In this document: positions 25,361 to 34,590 of the stretch, one piece after another
How the letters are laid out: each line of letters starts with the position of its first letter
Numbering within the stretch: the stretch's first letter is position 1
NCBI GenBank assembly: GCA_021776915.1
Contig: JAIQZU010000008.1
Location: 1 to 64,000, forward strand
Source of the DNA: Candidatus Scalindua sp.
Lineage (GTDB): Bacteria > Planctomycetota > Brocadiia > Brocadiales > Scalinduaceae
Length of the DNA: 64,000 nt
Direction: 5' to 3'
Position numbers and translations under genes: made by a program
Notes under the pieces: generated by a model
What the model was told of the DNA's origin: nothing
What the model saw: the letters and a program-made list of their open reading frames with translations, nothing else
Databases searched by the model: none

Positions 25361-27955
25361 ATGATCGCATATTATCCCATACTGATATTTCTGTCACCTC
25401 TTGCAGCAGCGCTGATCACTGCTTTTCCGGGAGGCATCTTCGGCCGGAAGGCATATAGTATTGGGGTACTGTTCAATGTGGTGTCACTGGTAATTTCGAT
25501 TATAGTGCTCTGCGAGGTCGCTGCACCAGGAAATGAGGTACTTTACCTTCCCGTTTTCTCCTCACCGTTGAGCGGCCTGCTGCATTTCGATCTATATATC
25601 GACCGGCTGGCAGCTGTGATGATGGTGCTCATATCCGGAGTCAGCATTCTCATCTCCATTTACTCCATACGGTATATGCAACCAGAACAGGGTCGTGTAA
25701 GGTTTCACACCCTGTTGTCCCTTACCACCTTTTCTCTTCTGTGCATGGTGTCAAGCGCCAACCTCTTGATGCTATTTCTCTTCTGGCAACTTCTGAGTTG
25801 GCTGCTGAGTCTCCTTTCTCATAATTATTCTCATCCGACAACCGTTAAATCCGCCTTTAAGACCTTTGTCATGTTGCGATTGGGAGATGTTGCCTTTCTC
25901 TCCGGCATTGTTCTGGCCTATAGACTGTACGGTACCCTGGATTTTCGCCAGATTTTTATCCGGGCCGCCGAGGTTTCTACTACATTTTCCCTCTGGCCGG
26001 GCGGGGGGCTTGAGATCAACGCCGTCACTGCCGTTACCCTGCTGATCTTTGTCGGAGCCATGAGCAAGTCGGCCCAATTCCCATTGCATACGTGGCTTCC
26101 GGAATCTCTGTACGCGCCGACGCCGGTCCATGCCCTTCTGCATGCGGGAATCATCAATGCCGGCGGATTCCTGTTAAATCGTCTTGCTCCACTCTATGTT
26201 CACAGCCCATCCACCCTGCATGTGATTTTCGTCATCGGTCTGCTTACAACTATTCTTGGGGCAAGCATGATGCTGACCCAGAACGATATTAAAAAAACAC
26301 TGGGATACTCCACCATCGGGCAGATGGGCTATATGATAATGGAGTGCGGGCTGGGGGCATTTGCCCTGGCGATTTTCCATCTCATAGCACACGGTCTGTT
26401 TAAAGGCTCAATCTTCTTAAACTGCGGCCGTGTGATCCATGATGCGCGCCAGGAACAAAGATCCCCTTACAAGGAGGAAACAGTGGAGTGGATGGGCTTT
26501 TCTCGTTTGGCCTGGATTATCGGATTTGCCGCAACTCTTATCCTTCCACTGATCATCATTTTAGCCGCGCATGGTGTTTTAAAAATACCAGTGGATGATT
26601 CACAACAAGGTATCGTGATATTACTCTTCTTTTGTTGGGTGACTTCATCCCAGGTCATCCTGTCCATCTACCATTTACGAATTGCCTCCTGGAAAGTGGT
26701 GGTAATCATGCTTCTGGCCCTGCTTGTTAGTGTCTTTACCTATCTGCTGGTAGTAGAGAAATTCACCTACTTCCTGTATCCAACAGCCGGGCAGGTACAC
26801 CTCTTTTACCGAGCCGCCGCATTGCCTGGTATGGTTTTCGATTTCCTTGTGGCAGCGATGACACTGTTTGTTGTACTGGGCTGGATACTCTACTATGCCG
26901 AGGGCCATGGAAAAACGATACGGATGCCAAAATGGATAAATGTGCTGGAGGATCGCATGTATCTTCTTCTTGTGAACCGCCTCTATCTGGATATTTTATC
27001 TCACAGACTCTATCGTAGGTTCACACGCGTTGCACATCTCTTTGATAAGGGAAAGCCATTTCGGTATTTATCGGTATTGATTGCATCTGGCCTTGTTTTT
27101 ACAGCGATAATTCCTATGAGAGATATGTCAATCGCGAACGTATTGATATTTTTTGTTCTTGCACTCATGCTTCCTCTGTTCCCTTTCCATGGGGTCTATG
27201 TTGCCGCTTTGTCACGTCTGTCAGGAATTTTACCCGTATGTCTGGCATTCATACTGCCGGCTGTGGGATTCTGCGGAGCAATGGTTCTTCTTCCAGAAAT
27301 GTCAATGATAATGCTCAAAGGCGTAAGCGTACTGGCATTGTGCGGTGCCGTTTATGGTTCGCTTAAAGCCATGATGCAATACAAAGTTACTCACACGTCG
27401 GCCTACATGGGTGTTGCCTTATATTCCATCCTGTGGTGGTATCTGGCCAACACGGGAACTTATACTCCACAGGCGGTAGCCTATGCAGTCGCTGTGTCAC
27501 TGGTCATCAGCGGACTGTTCTTTGCCTGGCATTGTGTGCGGGTGAGGTATGGAGATATGAGCCTGGACATGATCGGCGGACTGGCACGGCCTATGCCGCG
27601 ATTTGGCATCTTGCTGTCACTGCTGGTGATGGCGGCCATTGGCCTTCCTCCATTTGGCCTTTTTTCCGGCTATATGGAAATGCTGATCCACCCATCCATT
27701 ACGATGTCCTGGGAGTTGATTGTCATTCTGCTTTCCTGGCTTGCGGTCTCCTGGTACTTGTTCAAGCTGATGCAACGGCTCCTCTTTGGCCCGCACCGTT
27801 CTGACATCCTCTATGAGGATCTACGTTTTACCGAATTAGCTTTCTTAGTGATCGTGATATTAGTACTTGGAATCCAAGGCATAACGCCGTACGGATTTTG
27901 CGAATCTCTCATGCTCACTGATGGATATAATTTTCTCCTGGAGATATGCCAATGA
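25361..27955 (+). CDS. dabB: DabB-like proton-conducting subunit, fused to a second NuoL/M/N-like module
   Basis: The product is 864 aa, against ~500-560 for usual DabB. Residues 1-~570 form a NuoL/M-type antiporter module with 'TLTTFSLLCMV'-type helices, the lysine-bearing 'KSAQFPLHTWLPESLYAPTP', 'VHALLHAGIINAGGFLLNR' and 'DIKKTLGYSTIGQMGYMI'. Residues ~575-864 add about seven more helices with NuoM-like but degenerate signatures ('LPLFPFHGVYVAALSRLSG', 'AYMGVALYSILWW', 'IGLPPFGLFSGYMEML'). DabB with DabA forms a membrane-potential/proton-driven inorganic-carbon accumulator. It overlaps dabA and starts 64 nt after sulP behind AAGGAAG. Confidence 0.87.
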   Translation: MIAYYPILIFLSPLAAALITAFPGGIFGRKAYSIGVLFNVVSLVISIIVLCEVAAPGNEVLYLPVFSSPLSGLLHFDLYIDRLAAVMMVLISGVSILISIYSIRYMQPEQGRVRFHTLLSLTTFSLLCMVSSANLLMLFLFWQLLSWLLSLLSHNYSHPTTVKSAFKTFVMLRLGDVAFLSGIVLAYRLYGTLDFRQIFIRAAEVSTTFSLWPGGGLEINAVTAVTLLIFVGAMSKSAQFPLHTWLPESLYAPTPVHALLHAGIINAGGFLLNRLAPLYVHSPSTLHVIFVIGLLTTILGASMMLTQNDIKKTLGYSTIGQMGYMIMECGLGAFALAIFHLIAHGLFKGSIFLNCGRVIHDARQEQRSPYKEETVEWMGFSRLAWIIGFAATLILPLIIILAAHGVLKIPVDDSQQGIVILLFFCWVTSSQVILSIYHLRIASWKVVVIMLLALLVSVFTYLLVVEKFTYFLYPTAGQVHLFYRAAALPGMVFDFLVAAMTLFVVLGWILYYAEGHGKTIRMPKWINVLEDRMYLLLVNRLYLDILSHRLYRRFTRVAHLFDKGKPFRYLSVLIASGLVFTAIIPMRDMSIANVLIFFVLALMLPLFPFHGVYVAALSRLSGILPVCLAFILPAVGFCGAMVLLPEMSMIMLKGVSVLALCGAVYGSLKAMMQYKVTHTSAYMGVALYSILWWYLANTGTYTPQAVAYAVAVSLVISGLFFAWHCVRVRYGDMSLDMIGGLARPMPRFGILLSLLVMAAIGLPPFGLFSGYMEMLIHPSITMSWELIVILLSWLAVSWYLFKLMQRLLFGPHRSDILYEDLRFTELAFLVIVILVLGIQGITPYGFCESLMLTDGYNFLLEICQ

Positions 27956-30900
27956 AACAAACAGTAGCCACCCCATGTACTGCAACCGAACGGACACAAC
28001 TCAGAGAACTGGTGCAAAGCTCAAGCGAAATCATCGCATATTACTGGCCCATGCTCAACTTTGTTCATCACAACCCGTTGCATGGTTTGGAACACCTCCA
28101 TTTTGAGGAGGCAGTGCGTCGCGGCCATCAGCTCCTGGGAGGGAAAGGATATCTGTCCTGCGAACTCTTTCGGGACTATGCCCGCTCAGGCAGGATTCTT
28201 CCTTATCATATAAGTGCCGCCCTGAAGTCGCTAGAGAGAGATAAGCAGGTGACGCTGGGGAAGCGTGAGGTTGCCCACATCGAGGTTCTTCAAGCCCATC
28301 TTCTCCAGGGGATCTCAGTGCCGGCTGACGAAACGCTGGAGGCCATGATCAATAGGCATCCGGATCGGCTTATTATAGAATCTCTGGAAAACCATGTTTT
28401 CCCTGTGCTGGAAACACCAACAATTCAGGACACAATAAAAACCTGTATCCTTGAGGAGCAACAGGCGCTTGGTCGGTGTAGTACACTGGCGAATTGGTGT
28501 GACCGCATCCTGGGTACTCAGATAACACAGCAGATCAATCAGGAATTGATCAAATGGCTTGAAGCCTTTTTGGATGAGGGCCATGCCGGATGGCCCATGC
28601 CAGATAGGGAAAAGGGTTTCTATGGAGCATGGAAATTGCTAGCCGGTCTTGAATGGTCTCCCTGTGAAATACAGGATAGCAAAAAGAAGCTCGTCTGTCT
28701 GCCGGCACACCCGGAGGACGCTCTTCATGAACATCTTACGGTCCTTGGCATTCCAGTGGAAACATGGCGGGACTATATCACTCTTCAACTTACAGCCTTA
28801 CCCGGCTGGGCAGGTTTTGTCAAATGGAGGGAGGACCAGACCGAGTACGAATGGCAGCAGGCCCATCCAATTGATTTGATACAATATCTTGCGGTGCGCG
28901 TATGGTATGAGCGAGAGCTTGTCCAGAAGACCTGTCGGGAACAACTTGGGATTGATGGAAATATTGGTGCAATTTCAACCGACATGCAAAGACGGCCACA
29001 TCTCTATTTTATGAAGAGGGAGCGTACAATTGGCAAATTACCTGCCTCTTACGCCGAACAGGTCGATAGGAGTTTTCATGGAAGGATCAGCAACAGGAAT
29101 ACGAAACAGGATGAGTGGAAAGCGCTGGCTGAACGCTATGAGGCAGAGTTGGCCCCTCGCCATGCTCAGGTAACGCGAAAGGGCGCTGCTTTGCGGCTGC
29201 TCACCATCGCCAACGCTCTTGGGATCCCGCCCTCTCTTATGATGGGAGCAGATCCAGAGCAGTTGCGGGAAATGTTGGATTGGCTGGATTCCTTTCCAGA
29301 ATCGAACCATGGGCCTGTATGGTTGAAGGCGTTTGAAATCGGTTACCAGGAACAACTCATTGACAAGCTAAGTCCAAATTTTTTCAAACCGCAATCGGCT
29401 CCCCATGACATCCGGAGTGTGGTAAGGCCTCTTGCACAGGTGGTATTTTGTATTGATGTACGGTCTGAACCGTTCCGGCGACACCTGGAGGCGATTGGGA
29501 ACTATGAAACATTTGGTTTTGCCGGATTCTTTTCAGTTTTCATTCGTTATCGGGCTTTTGGCAGCCATAATGAAACAAATCAGTTTCCGGTAATTGTGAA
29601 GGCGAAGAATGTGGTACACGAACTCCCCCGTACCTATCAAGGTCAGTTTGTTTCCAGGCACCTTTACAGATCCACGCTGGTTCATGCGGGGCATAAGCTT
29701 TTACATGATCTTAAAGAGAATGTAATTACTCCTTATGTCATGGTGGAGTCGCTCGGCTGGTTTTATATCATTCCATTTGTGGGAAAGACTATTTTCAAAA
29801 CATGCTATCGGAACTGTGCTGACTGGCTTAGGCGCACATTCATATCTCCCATAGCCACTACCATGACTGTGGACCAACAGTCAAGGTCTGAAGTGGAAGA
29901 TATGCTGGCTGCCGAGCAACGCGAGGCCATTCGTGGTGCATTTGCGACACGGTATGGAAGTCGTGGACAACATGTCAGCCCGGAGTGGCTGGAAACCTTA
30001 CGCCAGTGGGCATTGGATGAAAACAGCTTCAATAATCGAAGTTCGAATGATCCGGCTCAGGCATTTGGCTTGTCCGAGAGGGAGGTAAAGGCATTTCTCA
30101 GAGAACTGCGTTATCATTACAAGATCAACAGTGATGATGCCTTTGAGCGAGTGGAAAAAACCATCAAAATCGGCATAAATTTCGCGGACCAGGTGCAAAC
30201 GCTGGAAAATGCTTTCCGGATAATGGGGCTGACACGAACTTTCTCTCGTCTGGTGCTCTTTTGTGCCCATGGCAGTTCCTCAGATAATAATCCATTTGAA
30301 GCCGCATTGGACTGCGGTGCTTGCGGTGGCAATGAGGGAAGTCCGAACTCCCGCATCCTCGCTACCATGGCTAATAAACCCCTGGTACGTGAACAGCTTG
30401 CCAGGAATGGCATCTCTATTCCTCAGGACACCCATTTCATTGCGGGAAGACACGACACCACCACTGATGAGGTACAGATCTTCGATTTGGAGGATCTCCC
30501 TTCTACCCATCAACACGATTTGCTTCACTTGATCCAAGACCTCAAGGAAACCAGTGTTCGCAATAGCCAGGAACGATGTACCAAATTTCCAGAGGTTAAA
30601 ATATCTCTTACACCGATCAAAGCAACACGGCATACTAGCGGACGCAGTTGTGACTGGAGTCAAATCCGCCCTGAATGGGGACTGTCTGGCAACGCGGCAT
30701 TTATAATCGGGTCTCGCAAGCTGAGTCAGGGGATCAACCTTGAAGGGAAAGTCTTTCTGCATTCTTATGATTATCTGGAAGATCCGACAGGCCAATTCCT
30801 CGAGATACTAATGACTGCTCCCCAGGTAGTGGGTCAATGGATCAACATGGAGCATTATTTTTCCACAGTAGATAACGAAGTTTATGGTAGTGGAAGCAAG

Positions 30901-31206
30901 ATTTACCATAATGTAGTAGGACGGTTCGGGATTATGTCCGGACCCCAAAGTGACCTGCGCGCAGGTTTGGCTCAGCAGTCCGTCATGGACGGCCAGCGGC
31001 CTTTTCATGAGCCAATGCGTTTGTTCACTCTGATTGAAGCTCCAAGGGAGTGGATCAGCCGGATTATCCTGAAGCATCGCGTCCTTCAGCATTATTACGA
31101 CAACGAATGGGTATACCTGGCAGTGTTTGATCCGAAAGAGAAAATCTATTATCGTTACATCCCGAAGCAGGGATTCACACAGGTGAGAAGCCAAGTCCTT
31201 CCCTGA
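27952..31206 (+). CDS. dabA: DabA (DUF2309), zinc subunit of the DAB inorganic-carbon accumulator
   Basis: The product is 1084 aa from the ATG at 27952, which overlaps the dabB stop as ATGA with GGAG at a normal distance; an ATG at 27946 is too close to the same GGAG. The beta-CA-like metal site is intact: Cys500 and Asp502 in 'VVFCIDVRSEP', His773 in 'FCAHGSSSDN' and Cys788 in 'LDCGACGGNEG'. The two-residue Cys-Asp and 15-residue His-Cys spacings match the published Halothiobacillus DabA ligands. With DabB it is thought to hydrate CO2 vectorially, trapping bicarbonate. It is a long form: Halothiobacillus DabA is shorter. Confidence 0.93.
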   Translation: MKQTVATPCTATERTQLRELVQSSSEIIAYYWPMLNFVHHNPLHGLEHLHFEEAVRRGHQLLGGKGYLSCELFRDYARSGRILPYHISAALKSLERDKQVTLGKREVAHIEVLQAHLLQGISVPADETLEAMINRHPDRLIIESLENHVFPVLETPTIQDTIKTCILEEQQALGRCSTLANWCDRILGTQITQQINQELIKWLEAFLDEGHAGWPMPDREKGFYGAWKLLAGLEWSPCEIQDSKKKLVCLPAHPEDALHEHLTVLGIPVETWRDYITLQLTALPGWAGFVKWREDQTEYEWQQAHPIDLIQYLAVRVWYERELVQKTCREQLGIDGNIGAISTDMQRRPHLYFMKRERTIGKLPASYAEQVDRSFHGRISNRNTKQDEWKALAERYEAELAPRHAQVTRKGAALRLLTIANALGIPPSLMMGADPEQLREMLDWLDSFPESNHGPVWLKAFEIGYQEQLIDKLSPNFFKPQSAPHDIRSVVRPLAQVVFCIDVRSEPFRRHLEAIGNYETFGFAGFFSVFIRYRAFGSHNETNQFPVIVKAKNVVHELPRTYQGQFVSRHLYRSTLVHAGHKLLHDLKENVITPYVMVESLGWFYIIPFVGKTIFKTCYRNCADWLRRTFISPIATTMTVDQQSRSEVEDMLAAEQREAIRGAFATRYGSRGQHVSPEWLETLRQWALDENSFNNRSSNDPAQAFGLSEREVKAFLRELRYHYKINSDDAFERVEKTIKIGINFADQVQTLENAFRIMGLTRTFSRLVLFCAHGSSSDNNPFEAALDCGACGGNEGSPNSRILATMANKPLVREQLARNGISIPQDTHFIAGRHDTTTDEVQIFDLEDLPSTHQHDLLHLIQDLKETSVRNSQERCTKFPEVKISLTPIKATRHTSGRSCDWSQIRPEWGLSGNAAFIIGSRKLSQGINLEGKVFLHSYDYLEDPTGQFLEILMTAPQVVGQWINMEHYFSTVDNEVYGSGSKIYHNVVGRFGIMSGPQSDLRAGLAQQSVMDGQRPFHEPMRLFTLIEAPREWISRIILKHRVLQHYYDNEWVYLAVFDPKEKIYYRYIPKQGFTQVRSQVLP

Positions 31207-31222
31207 CTACGTGCCATCTTGA

Positions 31223-31468
31223 GTGTATTGTATAGCTTTAGTTACAATACCGTCGCCTTATAATTTTAAACGATTATGCGAACTCAATGTAGTTGAGCAG
31301 GTATCCAATATATGCCATACAACTATTGCTCAGAGTGCGTGGAATTCCGGACAGGAGTTAACAGTTCATGGCTGGATATATTGTCTTGAAGCCGGGCTGT
31401 TAACGGATTTGAATACCTGCATTTCCAGTAAAGAGGAAGAATACACCAGGTTTCATATTATCGAATAA
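31223..31468 (+). pseudogene. C-terminal remnant of a beta-class carbonic anhydrase
   Basis: The translated frame contains 'KRLCELNVVEQVSNICHTTI' and 'QELTVHGWIYCLEAGLLTDL', the helix-strand C-terminal third of beta-carbonic anhydrases (consensus LxELNVxEQVxNVxxTxxVQxAW...HGWIYxxxxGLLxDL). The N-terminal zinc site (CxDSR and HxxC) is absent from the window, and the region between dabA and this frame is too short to hold it. It is therefore a truncated relic next to a DAB operon. The ATG at 31223 is probably incidental. Homology begins near 31270. Confidence 0.8.
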
Positions 31469-31560
31469 TCCGTGTTTACGTATTATGTTGAATCCGTCAA
31501 GGGTGTTTTCTGTGAGAAATGAATATTGCTTGTAACGGTTTACATGATATACACCGGTAT

Positions 31561-33135
31561 TTAAACGTCGAAGCCGGAATAGGAGAGGTTGAAGCTCTTA
31601 TTAATGAGAGGAAAATCAGGGACAATATTGTAGTCTTTTGCAGCATGGCCAATAACCATCCAATTCAAGAATGAAGGATCCCTGACGTCAACCCTGCTGA
31701 TGTTTCCATCTGAGTCAGTTGCCGCAAAGTAAACAATCTCACCTCTCCATCCCTCGGTTATTCCTATTGCGTAACAATTTTTCTTTAACGATATCTCTTT
31801 TGTTGCTACAAGCACCGATCTGACAGGTTTCATTTTTAATGCCTCCTGTATGATTTTTATAGATGTATAAACCTCTTTCACGCGAACATGAAATCTTGCA
31901 TAGACATCTCCATCTTTCTCGGTTGCAATATCAAAAGGGAATTTGTCATAAGCCGCATAAGGATAATTTATCCTGGCGTCAACCTTAAGCCCAATTGATC
32001 TGGCCACTATACCAACCACTCCATGGTCACCGGCAACTTGAGGTTCTAATATTCCTGTCCGTTCCAGCCTGTTTAACAGGGAACTGCTTTCTTCCGCTAT
32101 TTCTATAACTTCAGTGAAGTCTTGCCTCAATCTTATCATCTCCTGTAAGAGTTCGTCTTTAAGTTGTGGAGGAATATCTTTTGTGACTCCACCAATCACG
32201 TTTACTCCCCTTAGAAAACGGCTGCCTGTCAGACGCTCATTCCATTGCATAACAATTTCCCGCATACGCGCTCCATGGCTACCGCCAAAATTGAAACCTG
32301 TATCCAGCATTATTGCCCCAATGTCGCCAAAATGGTTTGCCAGCCTTTCGAGTTCTGAATAGATAACTCTGAGATATTCTGATATTTCAGGCACTTCAGT
32401 TTCGTTTAACGACTCTATTGCCTGGCAGAATGCGAGGGAGTGGCTGAATGAACTATCACCGGAAATCCTTTCAGATAATCTCACCTTCTCATTCAATGGG
32501 AGGATTTCAAAGAGTTTTTCGCTGCCTTTGTGTGTATATCCCAATTTTGGCTCTAATAAGACTATCTCTTCGCCGGCCATACTAAAGCGGAAATGTCCAG
32601 GCTCAATAATACCTGCATGGACTGGCCCTACAGGTATCTCATAAATACCTTCGCCCTCAATTTTCTGGAAATTATAAGGTGTATTTGCCGTTTCCGGCCT
32701 CTCCTGCCAGTTAAAATCCTTCCTCAATGGAAACAGATTATCAGGCCAGTTTTCATGTAGGATAATGGGTCTCGGGTTTAGATGTCCTGTCGGCGTCAGT
32801 CCGAAGAACGATTTGATTTTTCTTTCATATTCTGCCGTTTCATGAACAGCGCCTGCAAGAGAAGGGAATTTCTCTTCATTATACAGTAGTAAATATGGAA
32901 CCAGGAAGATGTTTTCTCCCGGCACACCGAAAACATAGAAAATCTTAAATGATTCATTTTCCTTTCTCTCATCGGTTGCGGCTATTGTCTTCAGAGGTAA
33001 TTTGTCCGTGTGGTAAAGCTTATAGACAACACGAGAAATATTGTTTGAGTAGATTTTGTATGTAATAATATTTCCCGAAATCTCGGGTTTCGTATTTTTC
33101 GGTACGTATTTATCAATGATTTGATTATGGTCCAT
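31561..33135 (-). CDS. HyfG-like (NuoC-NuoD fused) large subunit lacking all Ni ligands
   Basis: The product is 524 aa. Residues ~25-145 are NuoC-like ('NWPDNLFPLRKDF'). The rest is NuoD/hydrogenase-large-like, with 'EIPVGPVHAGIIEPGHFRFS' and 'LGYTHKGSEKLFE'. In NiFe enzymes RxCGxC and DPCxxC bind nickel; here they read R-I-S225-G-D-S228 and D-P-S488-F-L-N491, so all four cysteines are replaced. It belongs to the energy-converting-hydrogenase-related (Ehr) class and cannot bind a NiFe centre. Last gene of a six-gene minus-strand cluster (NuoB-, HyfB-, HyfC-, HyfE-, HyfF-, HyfG-like), directly convergent with the dabA side. Confidence 0.88.
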   Translation of the reverse strand: MDHNQIIDKYVPKNTKPEISGNIITYKIYSNNISRVVYKLYHTDKLPLKTIAATDERKENESFKIFYVFGVPGENIFLVPYLLLYNEEKFPSLAGAVHETAEYERKIKSFFGLTPTGHLNPRPIILHENWPDNLFPLRKDFNWQERPETANTPYNFQKIEGEGIYEIPVGPVHAGIIEPGHFRFSMAGEEIVLLEPKLGYTHKGSEKLFEILPLNEKVRLSERISGDSSFSHSLAFCQAIESLNETEVPEISEYLRVIYSELERLANHFGDIGAIMLDTGFNFGGSHGARMREIVMQWNERLTGSRFLRGVNVIGGVTKDIPPQLKDELLQEMIRLRQDFTEVIEIAEESSSLLNRLERTGILEPQVAGDHGVVGIVARSIGLKVDARINYPYAAYDKFPFDIATEKDGDVYARFHVRVKEVYTSIKIIQEALKMKPVRSVLVATKEISLKKNCYAIGITEGWRGEIVYFAATDSDGNISRVDVRDPSFLNWMVIGHAAKDYNIVPDFPLINKSFNLSYSGFDV

Positions 33136-33136
33136 T

Positions 33137-34585
33137 TTAGTAATTAGAGACAGCAGTCTCTATTAAAAGTTTGATAGAAGATGGAAGATAAAAACCAAGG
33201 ATTATAAGTATGGAAACCAGAACAATTGAAGGCAGAATAGTCCCTGTATTCAGTTCACCCTTTGGAATAGATTCCCCGTTCCTCCCGAATATCATAGAAA
33301 CAACATGTCTTAGAAAACCTGCAAAAACAAGCGCAAAAGAGAATAGCACAATGGCAGTAACAACCGGGTGTTCTTTAATCCCTGCAGTTAAGAGATATAA
33401 TTTAGTTATGAAGATACCAAACGGAGGCACTCCGGTTATAGTTAAAAATCCAATAAGTAGTGTTATGCTTGTTATCGGCAATACAGAAAGAGTACCTCTG
33501 ACATTTGCAATCTCTTTTGAATGGTATTTCAAGAATATATTGCCGGCTGAAAAAAAGAGGATTGGTTTTGCAAGTGAATGGTAAATCATGTGAAGTATGG
33601 CGGCAAAAGCGCCTATGCCGCCAAAACCAAAACCTAAAGCCATAATTCCCATATGCTCAATACTGGAATATGCAAAGAGGCGTTTGTAATCTTTTTGAAT
33701 AAGAATGAAGAATGAAGCTATCAACACTGAAGCCGAACCAAAAACAATCAGCAATGTCTGTGAAAACTCCGTGCCTACAGAACTGTCAACAATTACCTTG
33801 AAGTGAAGTATTGCGTAAAAGGCAACGCTTAAGAGCACGCCTGACAACAAGCTGCTTATGGGTACTGGGGCGTTGCTGTGTGCGTCAGGCAGCCATGTAT
33901 GCATTGGCACAAGTCCCATCTTTGTCCCGTATCCTATAAGAACAAATATGAAGGCAGTTTTTGCGACAAATGGATTGAAAGTAGAGGCATTTGACAGAAT
34001 CGTCTGCCAGTGAATCATACCATGATGATCACTTACACCAATTGTTGGAGAAAAGAACAGAAGTGTGCCAAAAAAGCCAAGAAGAAGCCCGACAGAATTA
34101 ATAATCAGATACTTCCAGGCGGCATCTATTGCCTCCGGCTTATTATAGAAACTTACCAGAAAGGCAGTAGAAAGTGTTGTCCCTTCAATTGAAACCCACA
34201 TGATAATCGGGCTTGTAGTAACAACTGCTGACAGCATGGCAAATAAAAATAGATTAAGGAAAATATAATATTGCTTTACTCTGCTAAAACCAATAATATC
34301 CTCTTTCGCTTCTTCCCTTACATAGCTGATAGAATACCATGAAGCCACAAATCCAATAACGGCAATTATCATAACAAGAATAATACCAAGGGCATCTACA
34401 GAAAAATACGAAGTGAAAGAGTATGATCCTTTATGGTGGACTGAATACGCAATTACAAGCCCTGTCACGAGTTCAATTGCAGCAGCAGTAATAGTAAATA
34501 CTTCTAACAGCAATGAATTCCTCCTTACAAAAAGCGAAAGGATTGCAGCCAGAAGCGGCGCTGAAATGAGAAAAATTATTACCAT
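33137..34585 (-). CDS. HyfF-like NuoL/M/N-type ion-translocating subunit
   Basis: The product is 482 aa with ~14 membrane helices. The antiporter-core segment 'GTKMGLVPMHTWLPDAHSNA' (Lys plus His-Trp), 'APVPISSLLSGVLLSVAFY' and 'DYKRLFAYSSIEHMGIMALG' match HyfF/HycC proteins. Key glutamate on an early helix is present ('IMWVSIEGTTLSTAFL'). It starts 5 nt downstream of the hyfE-like gene and ends 1 nt before the hyfG-like start, so the cluster is tightly packed. It should carry one proton/sodium channel of the complex. Confidence 0.88.
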   Translation of the reverse strand: MVIIFLISAPLLAAILSLFVRRNSLLLEVFTITAAAIELVTGLVIAYSVHHKGSYSFTSYFSVDALGIILVMIIAVIGFVASWYSISYVREEAKEDIIGFSRVKQYYIFLNLFLFAMLSAVVTTSPIIMWVSIEGTTLSTAFLVSFYNKPEAIDAAWKYLIINSVGLLLGFFGTLLFFSPTIGVSDHHGMIHWQTILSNASTFNPFVAKTAFIFVLIGYGTKMGLVPMHTWLPDAHSNAPVPISSLLSGVLLSVAFYAILHFKVIVDSSVGTEFSQTLLIVFGSASVLIASFFILIQKDYKRLFAYSSIEHMGIMALGFGFGGIGAFAAILHMIYHSLAKPILFFSAGNIFLKYHSKEIANVRGTLSVLPITSITLLIGFLTITGVPPFGIFITKLYLLTAGIKEHPVVTAIVLFSFALVFAGFLRHVVSMIFGRNGESIPKGELNTGTILPSIVLVSILIILGFYLPSSIKLLIETAVSNY

Positions 34586-34590
34586 ATTTC

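Noticed and set aside
30280-30795. 171-codon minus frame inside dabA
   Set aside because: Antisense to highly conserved dabA sequence including the metal-site region.
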